Origin: UBA5336 sp038745855
GTDB taxonomy: Bacteria > Pseudomonadota > Alphaproteobacteria > Caulobacterales > Hyphomonadaceae
DNA length: 44,922 nucleotides
Assembly: GCA_038745855.1 (NCBI GenBank)
Contig: JBCDLC010000026.1
Location: 1-44,922, forward strand
Direction: 5' to 3'
The position numbers were made by a program, and so were the translations under genes. Shown piece after piece: positions 1 through 8,473 of this stretch (position 1 is the first letter of the stretch; each line of letters opens with the position of its first letter). The notes beneath the pieces were generated by a model. The model did no database searches. It saw only the letters and a program-made list of their open reading frames with translations, and had not been told where the DNA came from.

Positions 1-204
1 ATGGATTTCTCGGTCTCTGTAGACACGTCTGTCACCCGTGTCTGCCGACCGACCATCGGGGCTAACCCAAATCCCAGATGGCTGGTCGTCATTTCCTGCT
101 GAGGTTTCGCCCACGCCAAAGGCTGCCGAACGGGCGAAGGGCCCGGCGGCAGCGAGAGCGAGGACGATAGCCCCGGCTAGAATGGGGAGGATGAGAAGAT
201 CCAT
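1..204 (-). CDS. partial small membrane or exported protein
   Basis: An open frame of 68 codons starts at an ATG whose first base is 204 and runs off the left window edge, so the C-terminus is missing. Residues 2-21 are strongly hydrophobic (Leu, Ile, Ala, Val), which suggests a membrane anchor or uncleaved signal. The part after it is polar and charged, with many Gly, Asp and Arg. I do not recognise a family. A weak GGGG tract lies just upstream of the ATG. Confidence is limited because only the N-terminal part is visible. Confidence 0.45.
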   Translation of the reverse strand, partial: MDLLILPILAGAIVLALAAAGPFARSAAFGVGETSAGNDDQPSGIWVSPDGRSADTGDRRVYRDREIH

Positions 205-480
205 ACCCCAAGAATACCACGGGTTCAGGGGGTGGGGATTGGGAACCGCAATTTTCTTTTAGTGCGTTGAAATACCGACTTTTTGTGGTGGCACAGGTGT
301 TGGATAAGTTTGAATTCAGGAGGATTTGCGCGGGCTGGCATCGTGCAGTGCTTAGGGGGCTACAGTTGCCTGTGCTGCGGGACATATGTCGGACTGTTTT
401 CCCCTTTAAATAGAAAAATAGCTGTACAGATCGCATATTTAGCGATTATTCTATCCTAGGATGAAAATGGGCGCGGTTTC

Positions 481-612
481 ATGGTTCGGATCCTTGGGGT
501 GGTGATCGGCGGGCTCGTTCTGCTTGCGGCCGGGTTTGGCCCTATGATGCCGGTCGCCGAATGTTTGTTGAATGGCGGCAATGAAGTCAAAGACCGCCTT
601 GAAGCAGCTTAG
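481..612 (+). CDS. possible 43-residue hydrophobic peptide
   Basis: A short frame starts at ATG 481 and ends at TAG 610-612. The first 25 residues are hydrophobic (VVIGGLVLLAAGFGP), followed by a short charged tail containing one Cys. It overlaps the end of the convergent S41 peptidase gene by 4 bases. No convincing ribosome binding site is visible. Small single-helix proteins of this kind are common in alphaproteobacteria, but this one could be a chance frame. The stretch 205-480 around it shows no other credible gene. Confidence 0.3.
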   Translation: MVRILGVVIGGLVLLAAGFGPMMPVAECLLNGGNEVKDRLEAA

Positions 613-1583
613 TTTCTAATTTCCTCTAGAGCTCGTTCGAGAGCGTCTTCGCTGTTTATCAATATATCAGGTTGAACGCCGACGGTTTGCCAATTCTCTA
701 ACGTAAAGGGGTTGACGCTCTTCGCAGTCACTGACCAAAGCACAAAATGGGTGTTTATACGGACATACTCAAACGGATGCGCGCCACCGCCAGATGGCTC
801 GCCAACAATCACTGCCCTCTCCAGCGCTCGGAGATCGTATGCTAGCGCTTCAGCTGCGGAAAATGTTTTTGGCGAAATGAGAATATAGACAGGTTTGTCA
901 GGGCCAAACCGTTTGCCCGAAATGTGGGGTTGCGTGAAGTTTTGCGTCAGGGTGTCCGTTGGCCGGTCATACACACCTGTGAGAGGTTGGCGCTCTGGCC
1001 CGAACAGGTAGCTTGCCACCAAGTTCGCTGCGTCACCAATGCCGCCGCCATTTTTGCGGAGATCGATGATCAGCGCATCCATATCCGCTATAACGGTCAT
1101 GGCGGCTGCAACGGTATCGCCGCCCATGTCAATTGGCGCAAATACCCGCAGGTCCAGATAACCAACGTTGCCGTCCAAACGCTGCACCGAGTAAACGCCG
1201 TAGTTGACCTGGGCACCATACCAGCGCTCCATTTGCGCCTGATCAAAATCAGACTTTGCCTCTTCGTTTTCACCAATAGGCTCCGCAAAATACTCGACAT
1301 TAAGGTGACCATCGCCAGTTAACGCCTGCATACGCTCGCTCAACATAGCGGCGAAAGCTTCACCGTGTCGGGCACTGATAAACAGACCAGTAGACCAATC
1401 TGTTCGCAATTGGCGCGCTGCAGAGCTCCCAGTGCTTTCGGCTTCAACATAATTTGTCTCGAGATGGTCGGCTACGGCTTCGATGACAATAGCACGATCT
1501 AAAGGTGGCGGAGAGCCAGACTGCGCAAGCGCACAGCCTGAAAGCACATAAAAAGAGATGAATGTGAGAAACACTTTGATCAT
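609..1583 (-). CDS. S41-family peptidase, exported
   Basis: This 324-residue protein begins with a signal peptide ending near a Cys (VLSGCALAQ), so it is exported and may be a lipoprotein. The C-terminal two thirds match the S41 (C-terminal-processing or IRBP-like) serine protease fold. A GYLDLRVF strand is followed by a D-alanine-rich helix and an IIDLRKNGGG segment. Then comes KTFSAAEALAYDL, where the Ser is the likely nucleophile, and VGEPSGGGAHP. There is no obvious PDZ domain, as in the short IRBP-like branch. The start codon overlaps the stop of the upstream MarR gene by 4 bases, so the two are probably one transcript. Substrate unknown. Confidence 0.85.
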   Translation of the reverse strand: MIKVFLTFISFYVLSGCALAQSGSPPPLDRAIVIEAVADHLETNYVEAESTGSSAARQLRTDWSTGLFISARHGEAFAAMLSERMQALTGDGHLNVEYFAEPIGENEEAKSDFDQAQMERWYGAQVNYGVYSVQRLDGNVGYLDLRVFAPIDMGGDTVAAAMTVIADMDALIIDLRKNGGGIGDAANLVASYLFGPERQPLTGVYDRPTDTLTQNFTQPHISGKRFGPDKPVYILISPKTFSAAEALAYDLRALERAVIVGEPSGGGAHPFEYVRINTHFVLWSVTAKSVNPFTLENWQTVGVQPDILINSEDALERALEEIRN

Positions 1584-2062
1584 AGCGTTGGGTCCCTGAC
1601 TTGTTCGAAATGTCGGATGCGTTTTGAGAATGGCGTCGCTTCCAAGCGCGCAATCGCTTGGTCGAGAAGTTCACTCAGCGGGTGGTCGAGTTCCGCATTC
1701 AGGTCATCCGCAGCTGCTTGTGTGGCAGCCCAACGCAGCTCCAACCAGGGGAGCAGTTCTCTGCCTTTCTGAGTGAGGCTGACGAGTCGGCTTCGCCGGT
1801 CCGCACCGGTCTCCAGCTCTACAAGGCCATGGCGCGTTAGTTGTGTGATAGTTTGACTTGCCGCTGAATGCGACACGTATGAGAGATTTGAAATCTCTTT
1901 GATTGTGAGTGGTTTGCCCACGGCCAAAGCCTTAATGACGGGCGTGAATCTGGGCACGTAAAACTCATGTTCCTCGCGATAAATTTCTTCGAGGTCGCCA
2001 TCAAGTAATTCGAGGAGACGTCTTAGCTGTGAACCGAGGCCGACTGATCTGCTTGCATTCAT
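1580..2062 (-). CDS. MarR-family transcriptional regulator
   Basis: A 160-residue protein with a winged helix-turn-helix: the recognition region ISNLSYVSHSAASQTITQL is followed by a wing with the DRRSRLVSLTQKGREL signature typical of MarR proteins. I place the start at ATG 2062 rather than the longer open frame to 2128, because the MarR N-terminal helix begins there. The gene is co-transcribed with the S41 peptidase (4-base overlap). An inverted repeat covers its start codon, which suggests autorepression. Ligand unknown. Confidence 0.85.
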   Translation of the reverse strand: MNASRSVGLGSQLRRLLELLDGDLEEIYREEHEFYVPRFTPVIKALAVGKPLTIKEISNLSYVSHSAASQTITQLTRHGLVELETGADRRSRLVSLTQKGRELLPWLELRWAATQAAADDLNAELDHPLSELLDQAIARLEATPFSKRIRHFEQVRDPTL

Positions 2063-2095
2063 GTAAGCGCTTATACGTAAGGACTTATATGAATG
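2056..2095. promoter_or_regulatory. probable MarR operator over the start codon
   Basis: Arms CATTCATGTAAG (2056-2067) and CTTATATGAATG (2084-2095) are inverted repeats with 11 of 12 matches. A second, inner pair CTTA...TAAG lies at 2070-2081. The left arm contains the MarR start codon. A binding site placed here would block transcription or translation of the regulator and peptidase. Confidence 0.55.
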
Positions 2096-2513
2096 TCTAT
2101 GGACTTTTTGAAGATAAACATACGCCAACCAATCGAGCCCGAACTCACCTTTCCCCGCGTTCCAATAGCGTTCGCCGTAGCGGCGATGGGTGCTTTACAG
2201 CGGCCGCCTCAGGCGGGCGCGGAATTGATTTTGGAATGTCGCGCAATGCATATCTTGCGGTCGTCCACTCACGTCGTTGAGAACGGCTTCTTCTGGCGAG
2301 AAGCGGCCGGTCAAAGTCCGGTGTGTTTAGTCTGCAATGCCGCCGAAAGCTGCCGTTAGGAATTACAGCTCATATGGCAGCTTCGGGCCAGAGGTCGCCG
2401 TTGGGGCTGTGCATATCTCGTTCAGCTCGCTCTTACCCACAGCAATCATCGGCGAATTGTGCTGCGCTGTCTGCGACTTGCTCGGGGCGCTGTTGCGGAC
2501 TACCGCTAGGGCC
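2096..2513. other. intergenic region without a recognisable gene
   Basis: Open frames here run into alr but resemble no protein family and lack ribosome binding sites. An 8-bp inverted repeat (AAGCTGCC and GGCAGCTT, 21-base spacer) lies near 2345-2385. The region presumably holds the divergent promoters of marR and alr. Confidence 0.5.
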
Positions 2514-3596
2514 ATGGACATGGCGCCGACTGCCAGGGTGCACCTGGGGAATATCAAGGCCAACTGGCGGGCCCTGGACGGGGTGTTCTCCAGTGCGGAA
2601 ACGGGCGCTGTGGTCAAGGCCGACGCCTATGGGCTCGGCGCAAGTCCCGTTGTCGAGACGCTTGCCGATGCCGGCTGTCGGACGTTTTTCGTGGCCTATG
2701 GCGATGAGGGGTATGATGTGCGGATCGCTGCCGGACCAGAGGCGGTGATCTATGCGTTCAATGGGCTTGTGAGCGGCAATGACGTGAATTGGGGCCCTGA
2801 CGGGGTGCGCCCCGTGGTCAACTCGCTGGACGAGCTTGGCCAGTGGCTCGGCGAGGCCGCGGGTGACGCGCCATTTGCGCTGATGGTGGATACGGGGATG
2901 AACCGGCTCGGCGTCCGTTTTGGCGAAGTGGGGGCGGCGCTGTCCATGTTGGGCGATCGGCAGCCGGCGCTTGTGATGAGCCATTTGTCCTCGGCCGATG
3001 AACCGGGATCGGGGGAGACGGGCCGTCAGGAGGCCCTGTTCCGAGAGATTGCGCGGGGGTTTGAAGGGGTTCCGTTGAGCCTCACGAACTCTGCCGGGCA
3101 TCAAGCGGGGCTGGAGTACGGGTTCGATCTCGGGCGCCCGGGGCTGGCCCTCTATGGCGGGGGGCCTGCGCCGGAAGGGGTTGTCCTGGCGCCGGGCGTG
3201 ACGGTCGAGGCGGCGATCCTGCGGGTCCAGGACGTGCCGGCGGGGGAGACGGTTGGCTATGGCGCAACCCATATCTTCCATGCGCCCGCCCGGATTGCGA
3301 CGGTGAGCATGGGCTATGCCGATGGGTTGCCCCGGTCGCTCAGCAATCGCGGATTTGTGTGTTTCGAAGGTGCGCGATGCCCGATCATCGGGCGGGTCTC
3401 GATGGATCTGATCACCGTGGATGTGACTGCAATTGATCCGCCCGGCGGCGATGGGGGGCTTGCCAAGGTGGGGGCGCGGGTGGAAGTGATCGGCGGCCAT
3501 GCGCGGCTTGATGAGCAGGCCGAGCGCGCGGGGACGCTTGGATATGAGTTGTTGACGGGGTTAGGCCGACGTGTCGAACGCATCTACGAACCTTGA
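2514..3596 (+). CDS. alr: alanine racemase
   Basis: PLP-dependent racemase that interconverts L- and D-alanine for peptidoglycan. From ATG 2514 it is 360 residues, the usual length. The open frame extends upstream, but the first 59 codons have no similarity to the family. Lys35 in AVVKADAYGLG is the PLP lysine. The second catalytic element is GYGATHIFHAP followed by MGYADGLPR. The conserved C-terminal region (VSMDLITVDV, RVEVIGG) is also present. The mlaE-like gene overlaps its end, so the two genes are probably co-transcribed. Confidence 0.95.
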   Translation: MDMAPTARVHLGNIKANWRALDGVFSSAETGAVVKADAYGLGASPVVETLADAGCRTFFVAYGDEGYDVRIAAGPEAVIYAFNGLVSGNDVNWGPDGVRPVVNSLDELGQWLGEAAGDAPFALMVDTGMNRLGVRFGEVGAALSMLGDRQPALVMSHLSSADEPGSGETGRQEALFREIARGFEGVPLSLTNSAGHQAGLEYGFDLGRPGLALYGGGPAPEGVVLAPGVTVEAAILRVQDVPAGETVGYGATHIFHAPARIATVSMGYADGLPRSLSNRGFVCFEGARCPIIGRVSMDLITVDVTAIDPPGGDGGLAKVGARVEVIGGHARLDEQAERAGTLGYELLTGLGRRVERIYEP

Positions 3597-4398
3597 GGCG
3601 CGAAAGTCTGGCGGTTTTCCGAACCCACTTCGGCCGATCGGCGCTGGCGTCATTGCGACCTGCCGGGAGGTTGGCCAATTGGCCAGCTTTGGCGCGTCCA
3701 TGGTGTGGGCAGCGCTGACACCGCCCTGGTTCGGGGGGGAGATTGCCCGGCAGTTCGTGCGAATCGGGTATTACTCACTGCCGGTGGTGGGGCTGTCATC
3801 GGTGTTCATTGGCGCGGCGCTGGCGCTGAATATCTTCACGGGCGGCTCCCGCTATGGGGCCGAGCAGTTCGTGCCAAACATCGTGGTGCTCGGGATTACC
3901 CGGGAGCTGGGGGCGGTGATCACGGGGCTGATGCTCGCGGGGCGCGTCTCTTCGGGCATTGCTGCGGAGGTTGGCGCCATGCGGGTGACCGAGCAGATCG
4001 ATGCGCTGACGACGCTGAGTGCGAACCCGAAGCGGTATCTCTATGGACCGCGACTGATTGCGGCGGTTGTGGCGTTGCCGGTGCTGGTCGCCTTGGCGGA
4101 TGTGATCGGCGTGATGGGCGGTTGGCTGGTGAGCGTCCAGGGTCTGGGTTTTGATTCAACGACCTACCTGCGGAACACGATCGACTTCGTTACCTGGCAG
4201 GACATCACGGCGGGCCTGATCAAGGCGCTGGTGTTCGGCGCGGTGATCGCGATCATGGGATGCTACCACGGTGACCGTTCGAAAGCCGGGGCGACGGGTG
4301 TGGGCCGGGCGGCGACCCTGTCCATGGTGGCCGCCGCCGTGCTGGTCCTGGCGCTGAATTATGTGATGTCGACCATCTTCACGAGCATCGGATTATGA
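3571..4398 (+). CDS. mlaE: MlaE-like ABC transporter permease
   Basis: A 275-residue inner-membrane permease of the MlaE/YrbE family, which moves phospholipids or other lipids between the membranes together with an MlaF ATPase and an MCE protein. Family marks are the GLSSVFIGAALALN helix, RELGAVITGLMLAGRVSSGIAAEVGAM split over two motifs, and VTEQIDALTTLSANPKRYL. The start used is GTG 3571, which overlaps alr by 26 bases. The stop overlaps the ATPase start (ATGA). No MlaD/MCE gene is seen nearby. Confidence 0.9.
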   Translation: MSNASTNLEARKSGGFPNPLRPIGAGVIATCREVGQLASFGASMVWAALTPPWFGGEIARQFVRIGYYSLPVVGLSSVFIGAALALNIFTGGSRYGAEQFVPNIVVLGITRELGAVITGLMLAGRVSSGIAAEVGAMRVTEQIDALTTLSANPKRYLYGPRLIAAVVALPVLVALADVIGVMGGWLVSVQGLGFDSTTYLRNTIDFVTWQDITAGLIKALVFGAVIAIMGCYHGDRSKAGATGVGRAATLSMVAAAVLVLALNYVMSTIFTSIGL

Positions 4399-5159
4399 CG
4401 ACGCCCATTCTTGAATTGCGGGACGTGAAGAAGTCCTTCGGCAGCAATCACGTGCTGCAGGGGGTCGATATTGATGTGCGCCCTGGCCAGTCCCTGGTGG
4501 TGCTTGGGGGCTCTGGGTCTGGCAAGTCGGTGATGCTGAAGAATGCGCTGGGGCTGATGACGCCGGATGCGGGCCAGGTGCTATTCGATGGCGAGGATGT
4601 GACCCACGAAAAGGGCAAGGCGCGGGAGGCGATGCGGGCGCGGATCGGCATGCTGTTCCAATCGGGCGCACTGTTTGACAGTCTGACGGTCTGGCAGAAT
4701 GTGGCGTTCCGGCTGATCCACTCGGACGGGCTGGGCCGAGCAGAGGCCAAGACGCGGGCAATCGAGAGTTTGCGGAAGGTGCGGCTGGGGGCGTCGGTGG
4801 CAGATCTCCGGCCAGCTGAGATCTCCGGCGGGATGCAGAAGCGGGTGGCGCTGGCGCGGGCGATCATTTCGAAGCCGGATCTCATCTTCTTCGATGAGCC
4901 GACGACGGGCCTGGATCCGATCACGGCGGACGCCATCAATGACCTGATCATCGAGCAGGTGAAGGCACTGGGTGCGGCGGCGGTGACGATCACCCATGAC
5001 ATGGCGTCGGCCAGGAAGATCGCCGATGAGATCGCCATGCTCTATGAAGGGAAGATCATCTGGCGCGGGCCGGCGGCAGATATCGATCGCAGCGGGAACG
5101 CCTATCTCGACCAGTTCGTGAATGGCAGGGCGGAAGGACCGATCCAGCCGGCGCTTTGA
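4395..5159 (+). CDS. mlaF: MlaF-like ABC transporter ATPase
   Basis: A 254-residue nucleotide-binding subunit that partners the preceding permease. It has Walker A GGSGSGKS (residues 38-45), Q-loop FQSGALFD, signature ISGGMQKR (143-150), Walker B LIFFDEPTTGLDP (163-175) and switch His in THDM. ISGGMQKR is the form typical of MlaF ATPases. The 4-base overlap with the permease gene indicates translational coupling. Confidence 0.92.
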   Translation: MTTPILELRDVKKSFGSNHVLQGVDIDVRPGQSLVVLGGSGSGKSVMLKNALGLMTPDAGQVLFDGEDVTHEKGKAREAMRARIGMLFQSGALFDSLTVWQNVAFRLIHSDGLGRAEAKTRAIESLRKVRLGASVADLRPAEISGGMQKRVALARAIISKPDLIFFDEPTTGLDPITADAINDLIIEQVKALGAAAVTITHDMASARKIADEIAMLYEGKIIWRGPAADIDRSGNAYLDQFVNGRAEGPIQPAL

Positions 5160-5412
5160 GCGATACCGCAACGAAGGCCGCTACTCCGGTTGTGTCCTCT
5201 GGGCTTTTCAACCTGAAGCATTTCTGGTCCGGATCGCCTTCTGGCACGTGCGCAGACGAGGAAATGTCACCCCAACTGCATGAATTCGGTTCCCCTGGCG
5301 CAGGATTTAGTGCTTTTCCCGGCGGGGCAGGCTGAGTGCACAATCAAAGATACGGGTACACATGTCCGCAGGGGGAGCGGACCACCCGCTTTGGGGTAGT
5401 TTACGATTATAT
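5160..5412. other. intergenic, no gene seen
   Basis: The stretch between mlaF and the TetR gene has only shadow frames. No terminator with a T-run is obvious directly after mlaF. Confidence 0.5.
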
Positions 5413-5446
5413 GTGAGCGTTCACTTGCATTTCATGTGAAGTGAGG
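5413..5446. promoter_or_regulatory. candidate TetR operator
   Basis: Nested inverted elements TTCAC (5420-5424) with GTGAA (5436-5440), and CACTT with AAGTG, lie about 30-60 bases before the TetR start. Position and symmetry fit autoregulation. The pairing is short, so this is tentative. Confidence 0.35.
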
Positions 5447-5474
5447 GTATATTGATCGTCAGAAAGGCTGATGA

Positions 5475-6068
5475 ATGACTGAATCTGTGCAGATGAAACG
5501 TCCGCGCGCCCGAAATGCGCGCCCTCTGATCGAGGGGGCTGCGCTTCGATTGTTCGTGGACAAGGGCGTGGACGCGGCCACCACGCGGGAAATCGCGGTC
5601 GAGGCCGGCGTGTCTGAGGGCGCGCTCTACCGGCACTACAAAAGCAAGGACGAACTGGCCCTCGCCTTGTTTATGGAAACCCACAACAGGCTCGGCAAGA
5701 TGATGCTTGACGCCTGGCAGGAGGGCGGCACGCTTGAAGCCCGCATCCGGCGGCTTGTGACGGCCTACTGCACGCTGGCAGACGAGGACTGGCTGCTGTT
5801 CTCATTCCACCTTCTCTCGATCAACAAGTACGTGCCCCACGATGTCCGCCGGGATGACGACCCGGTGACGATTGTGGAGACGATGCTGAAGGGCGCCATG
5901 GACGAGGGCATGATCCCGCACGGGGAGCCCGAAATCCTCGGCGCGATGGCCCTCGGTGTCATGATGCAGGCGGGAAACAACAAGGCCTATAACCGCCTGC
6001 CTGGCCCATTTTCGCGGCACATCGACAGTTTCACCCGTGCCATCGTTGCGATCCTAGAGCAGCGCTAG
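5475..6068 (+). CDS. TetR-family transcriptional regulator
   Basis: A 197-residue regulator. Residues about 15-60 form the TetR helix-turn-helix (AALRLFVDKGVDAATTREIA, then AGVSEGALYRHYKSKDEL). The C-terminal ligand domain is not diagnostic. It directly precedes the acyltransferase gene (34-base gap), which it may control together with envelope-lipid functions; that is inference from position only. Confidence 0.9.
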   Translation: MTESVQMKRPRARNARPLIEGAALRLFVDKGVDAATTREIAVEAGVSEGALYRHYKSKDELALALFMETHNRLGKMMLDAWQEGGTLEARIRRLVTAYCTLADEDWLLFSFHLLSINKYVPHDVRRDDDPVTIVETMLKGAMDEGMIPHGEPEILGAMALGVMMQAGNNKAYNRLPGPFSRHIDSFTRAIVAILEQR

Positions 6069-6102
6069 GGCACCAATTCTTCACCGCTGAAAGGTATCCT
6101 CC

Positions 6103-6900
6103 ATGATCCGCTCTGTGTTCTTCTGTGCTGCCTACTGGGTCCTCTCAGTTGTTTATGTGCTGACTGCGCTCCCGCTTCTTGCCGTGCCAGGACGATCGGC
6201 CGTTCGTGGGCTCATCAAAAGCTATACCCGGGCCATGAATGCGGCCCTGCGATATTGCGCCGGTATACGGAAGGTGGTGCGCGGCAAGGACAGGCTGCCC
6301 GAGGGCGCGTTCATCATCGCGGCCAAGCACCAGAGCTGGGGCGATGGCTTCATGGTCTACCCAGAGGTCGACAACCTTGCCTTTGTGACAGGCGACCACC
6401 TCGAGAAGCTCCCCTTCGTGGGCGGGATCTTGCGCAAACTGGGGGCGATCGTGATCGACACCTGTGGCGGTGGCGACCGCAAGGCTGCCTCACTGGCGGG
6501 CGGGATGGCACGCGTCGTCGAAGAGGGTCGGCCGGTTCTGATCTATCCCGAGGGACACCTGGCGCCGGTGGATCACCATTATCGCTATAAGGCCGGCGTA
6601 TGGCACATGCAGCAGGCGATGGACGTGCCCGTCGTTCCGGTGGCGACCAATCTCGGCCTTTTCTGGAGCCAGGAGGCGTTCGAAAAGCGGGCTGGCGAGG
6701 CCGTCATCGAGTTCCTGGAGCCCATCCAACCGGGTCTGCCGAAGGCTGAGTTTCTGGCGACGTTGACAGACCGTGTCGAAAGCGCGAGCGCGGCACTCAT
6801 CGCTGAAGCGCGAGGCGCGCCGGTTGTCCCGTCAACCCTGATCCCAGACCCTGACAAGATCGTCCACACGAAACCGGCCGAGGCGGTTGCTGCCGAATGA
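6103..6900 (+). CDS. PlsC-like 1-acyl-glycerol-3-phosphate acyltransferase
   Basis: A 265-residue membrane-associated acyltransferase that probably adds the second acyl chain to lysophosphatidate. It has an N-terminal hydrophobic segment (residues 5-28). Motif I is KHQSWGDG with H76 and D81 (HX4D). A FVGGILRKLGAI region follows, and motif III is YPEGHL (149-154). The long C-terminal tail is not conserved. Substrate specificity cannot be read from the sequence. It is downstream of TetR and ends in an intrinsic terminator. Confidence 0.88.
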   Translation: MIRSVFFCAAYWVLSVVYVLTALPLLAVPGRSAVRGLIKSYTRAMNAALRYCAGIRKVVRGKDRLPEGAFIIAAKHQSWGDGFMVYPEVDNLAFVTGDHLEKLPFVGGILRKLGAIVIDTCGGGDRKAASLAGGMARVVEEGRPVLIYPEGHLAPVDHHYRYKAGVWHMQQAMDVPVVPVATNLGLFWSQEAFEKRAGEAVIEFLEPIQPGLPKAEFLATLTDRVESASAALIAEARGAPVVPSTLIPDPDKIVHTKPAEAVAAE

Positions 6901-6925
6901 ATGGCGATGGGCGGGCCATTCTTTT
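6899..6925 (+). terminator. intrinsic terminator after the acyltransferase gene
   Basis: Perfect 7-bp arms GAATGGC (6899-6905) and GCCATTC (6915-6921) with a 9-base loop are followed by TTTT. The left arm overlaps the stop codon. Confidence 0.6.
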
Positions 6926-6992
6926 CTGACGCTGCTGGTGCCGGCGGGTGATCCCGGTGTAGGAAGGGGATGAGAGAGACGGATGCCCCGCC

Positions 6993-8342
6993 ATGATACG
7001 ACAGGTCCTGAGGATAACGCTGTTGGCCGGACTTGCCGCTTGCGGCGGTGAACAGCCCCTACCGCTCTCAACCGAGTGCCACGCCGGTGGCTATCGACTT
7101 GAAGATGGGCGTGTCATGGGACTGGTGGCCCGCGATCCCGGCGACATTCGCTACCTTTTCATGTCAGGCGATACCGGCGGCATTCTGGAGCAGGATGACG
7201 GCGTGTGGCGCGACGAGGATGGTGGCGCACTTTTGATCACACTTGGGGATTGCGGGGATGATCGTGTGGTGTTCGATCCTGGGGATGCACCCGTGGTGGG
7301 GGAGCGGATCGCGTACACGGTGACCGAAACCGTGTTCGACGGCGTCGACGGCAAACGGGCTGGACGGCTTACTCTGCCAAGTGAAGGCCCGGTCGATGCC
7401 ATTGCTGTTGCGTTGCATGGATCGGAACGCTGGTCTGGACGGACAGGGGGAAGGTTCCAGAGCATTCTGCCCGCGTTCGGAATTGGTGTTTTCACCTTTG
7501 ACAAGCGCGGCACGGGCGAGTCCGAAGGCGCCTACACCCAGGACCTTTATCTGCTGGCTGAAGATGCAACCCTGGCCCGCAAGGAAGCGGCTCGGCTTTA
7601 TGGCGCAACGGTCGGTGAGGTCGATATCGGCTATCTCGGCCCAAGCCAGGGGGGATGGGTGGCCCCGCTCGCAGCATCGATGGATGGGGCCGCATTTGTG
7701 ATCGCCTCGTTCGGGCTCGCAATCAGTCCCTCGCGCGAGGACCAGCAAGAGGTTTTCCTGGCGCTCCGTGCAAAGGGATATGGCGAAGATGTCATCGAAA
7801 AGGCCCGAGAGGTGACCGATGCCACAAGGGCTGTGCTCCTTTCCGATTTCCGTTCGGGCTACAAGCAGCTGAATGCGGTTCGAAAAGCCTACAAGAACGA
7901 AGACTGGTATGACGATATCGAGGGCGAGTATTCGGGTCAGCTGCTCAGCGCGCCGAATATCGGGCTCCGGATCGTCGGGCCGTGGCGCACGGTAGATGGG
8001 ACACCTGAATACGAGCCGAGACCGGTGCTGGAGGGACTGGCCGTTCCGCAACTCTGGATCCTTGCTGAAAAGGATCGTGCGGCGCCCACACAATCGACGC
8101 TGGATGTGCTGCTGGAGGTCCAGGAGACCAACCAGGGGCTTGATGTCGTGGTTTTCCCTGACACCGATCACGGCATGGTCGAGTTTATCGAAGCCGATGA
8201 CGGATCGCGGGAGTACACGAAGGTGACAGACGGCTATTACGCGCTCGTCCGCGACTATATCCTGACGCGGGAGCCAACGCTGGGCCGAGAGGGACCGACC
8301 CTCTATCGAGGGGGTGCCGGACCGGCGCCGCTGAACGATTGA
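6993..8342 (+). CDS. alpha/beta-hydrolase lipoprotein
   Basis: A 449-residue protein with a lipoprotein signal (hydrophobic stretch ending LAACGG). After an unassigned N-terminal domain of about 110 residues comes an alpha/beta-hydrolase. The oxyanion segment is VALHGSERW, a TFDKRGTGESEG motif follows, and the nucleophile elbow is GPSQGGW (Ser). Late Asp (LAEKDRAAP) and His (DTDHGM) complete a plausible triad. Similar to exported S9/S15-like peptidases or esterases. Substrate unknown. Confidence 0.8.
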   Translation: MIRQVLRITLLAGLAACGGEQPLPLSTECHAGGYRLEDGRVMGLVARDPGDIRYLFMSGDTGGILEQDDGVWRDEDGGALLITLGDCGDDRVVFDPGDAPVVGERIAYTVTETVFDGVDGKRAGRLTLPSEGPVDAIAVALHGSERWSGRTGGRFQSILPAFGIGVFTFDKRGTGESEGAYTQDLYLLAEDATLARKEAARLYGATVGEVDIGYLGPSQGGWVAPLAASMDGAAFVIASFGLAISPSREDQQEVFLALRAKGYGEDVIEKAREVTDATRAVLLSDFRSGYKQLNAVRKAYKNEDWYDDIEGEYSGQLLSAPNIGLRIVGPWRTVDGTPEYEPRPVLEGLAVPQLWILAEKDRAAPTQSTLDVLLEVQETNQGLDVVVFPDTDHGMVEFIEADDGSREYTKVTDGYYALVRDYILTREPTLGREGPTLYRGGAGPAPLND

Positions 8343-8416
8343 GATGGGCAGCTCGTAAGTTGCAGGTCCCGGCGTGGGCCTTGCATACCTCGTGATCGGT
8401 CGCCCTGTTCACACAT

Positions 8417-8446
8417 CCGTCACGCCCCTGTGTCAGCGTGTGACGG
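8417..8446. repeat. inverted repeat before the patatin gene
   Basis: Arms CCGTCAC (8417-8423) and GTGACGG (8440-8446) are perfect inverted repeats in the 131-base gap between the hydrolase and patatin genes. It could be a regulator site or a weak terminator stem; no clean T-run follows. Confidence 0.35.
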
Positions 8447-8473
8447 GGCCTGGTCTTTCCAGCGAGGGCAGGC

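Noticed and set aside
89..436. 115-residue open frame on the minus strand
   Set aside because: Composition is not protein-like and it conflicts with the more plausible frame at 1-204.
2337..2513. N-terminal extension of alanine racemase
   Set aside because: The 59 upstream codons are not family-like and the protein has normal length from ATG 2514.
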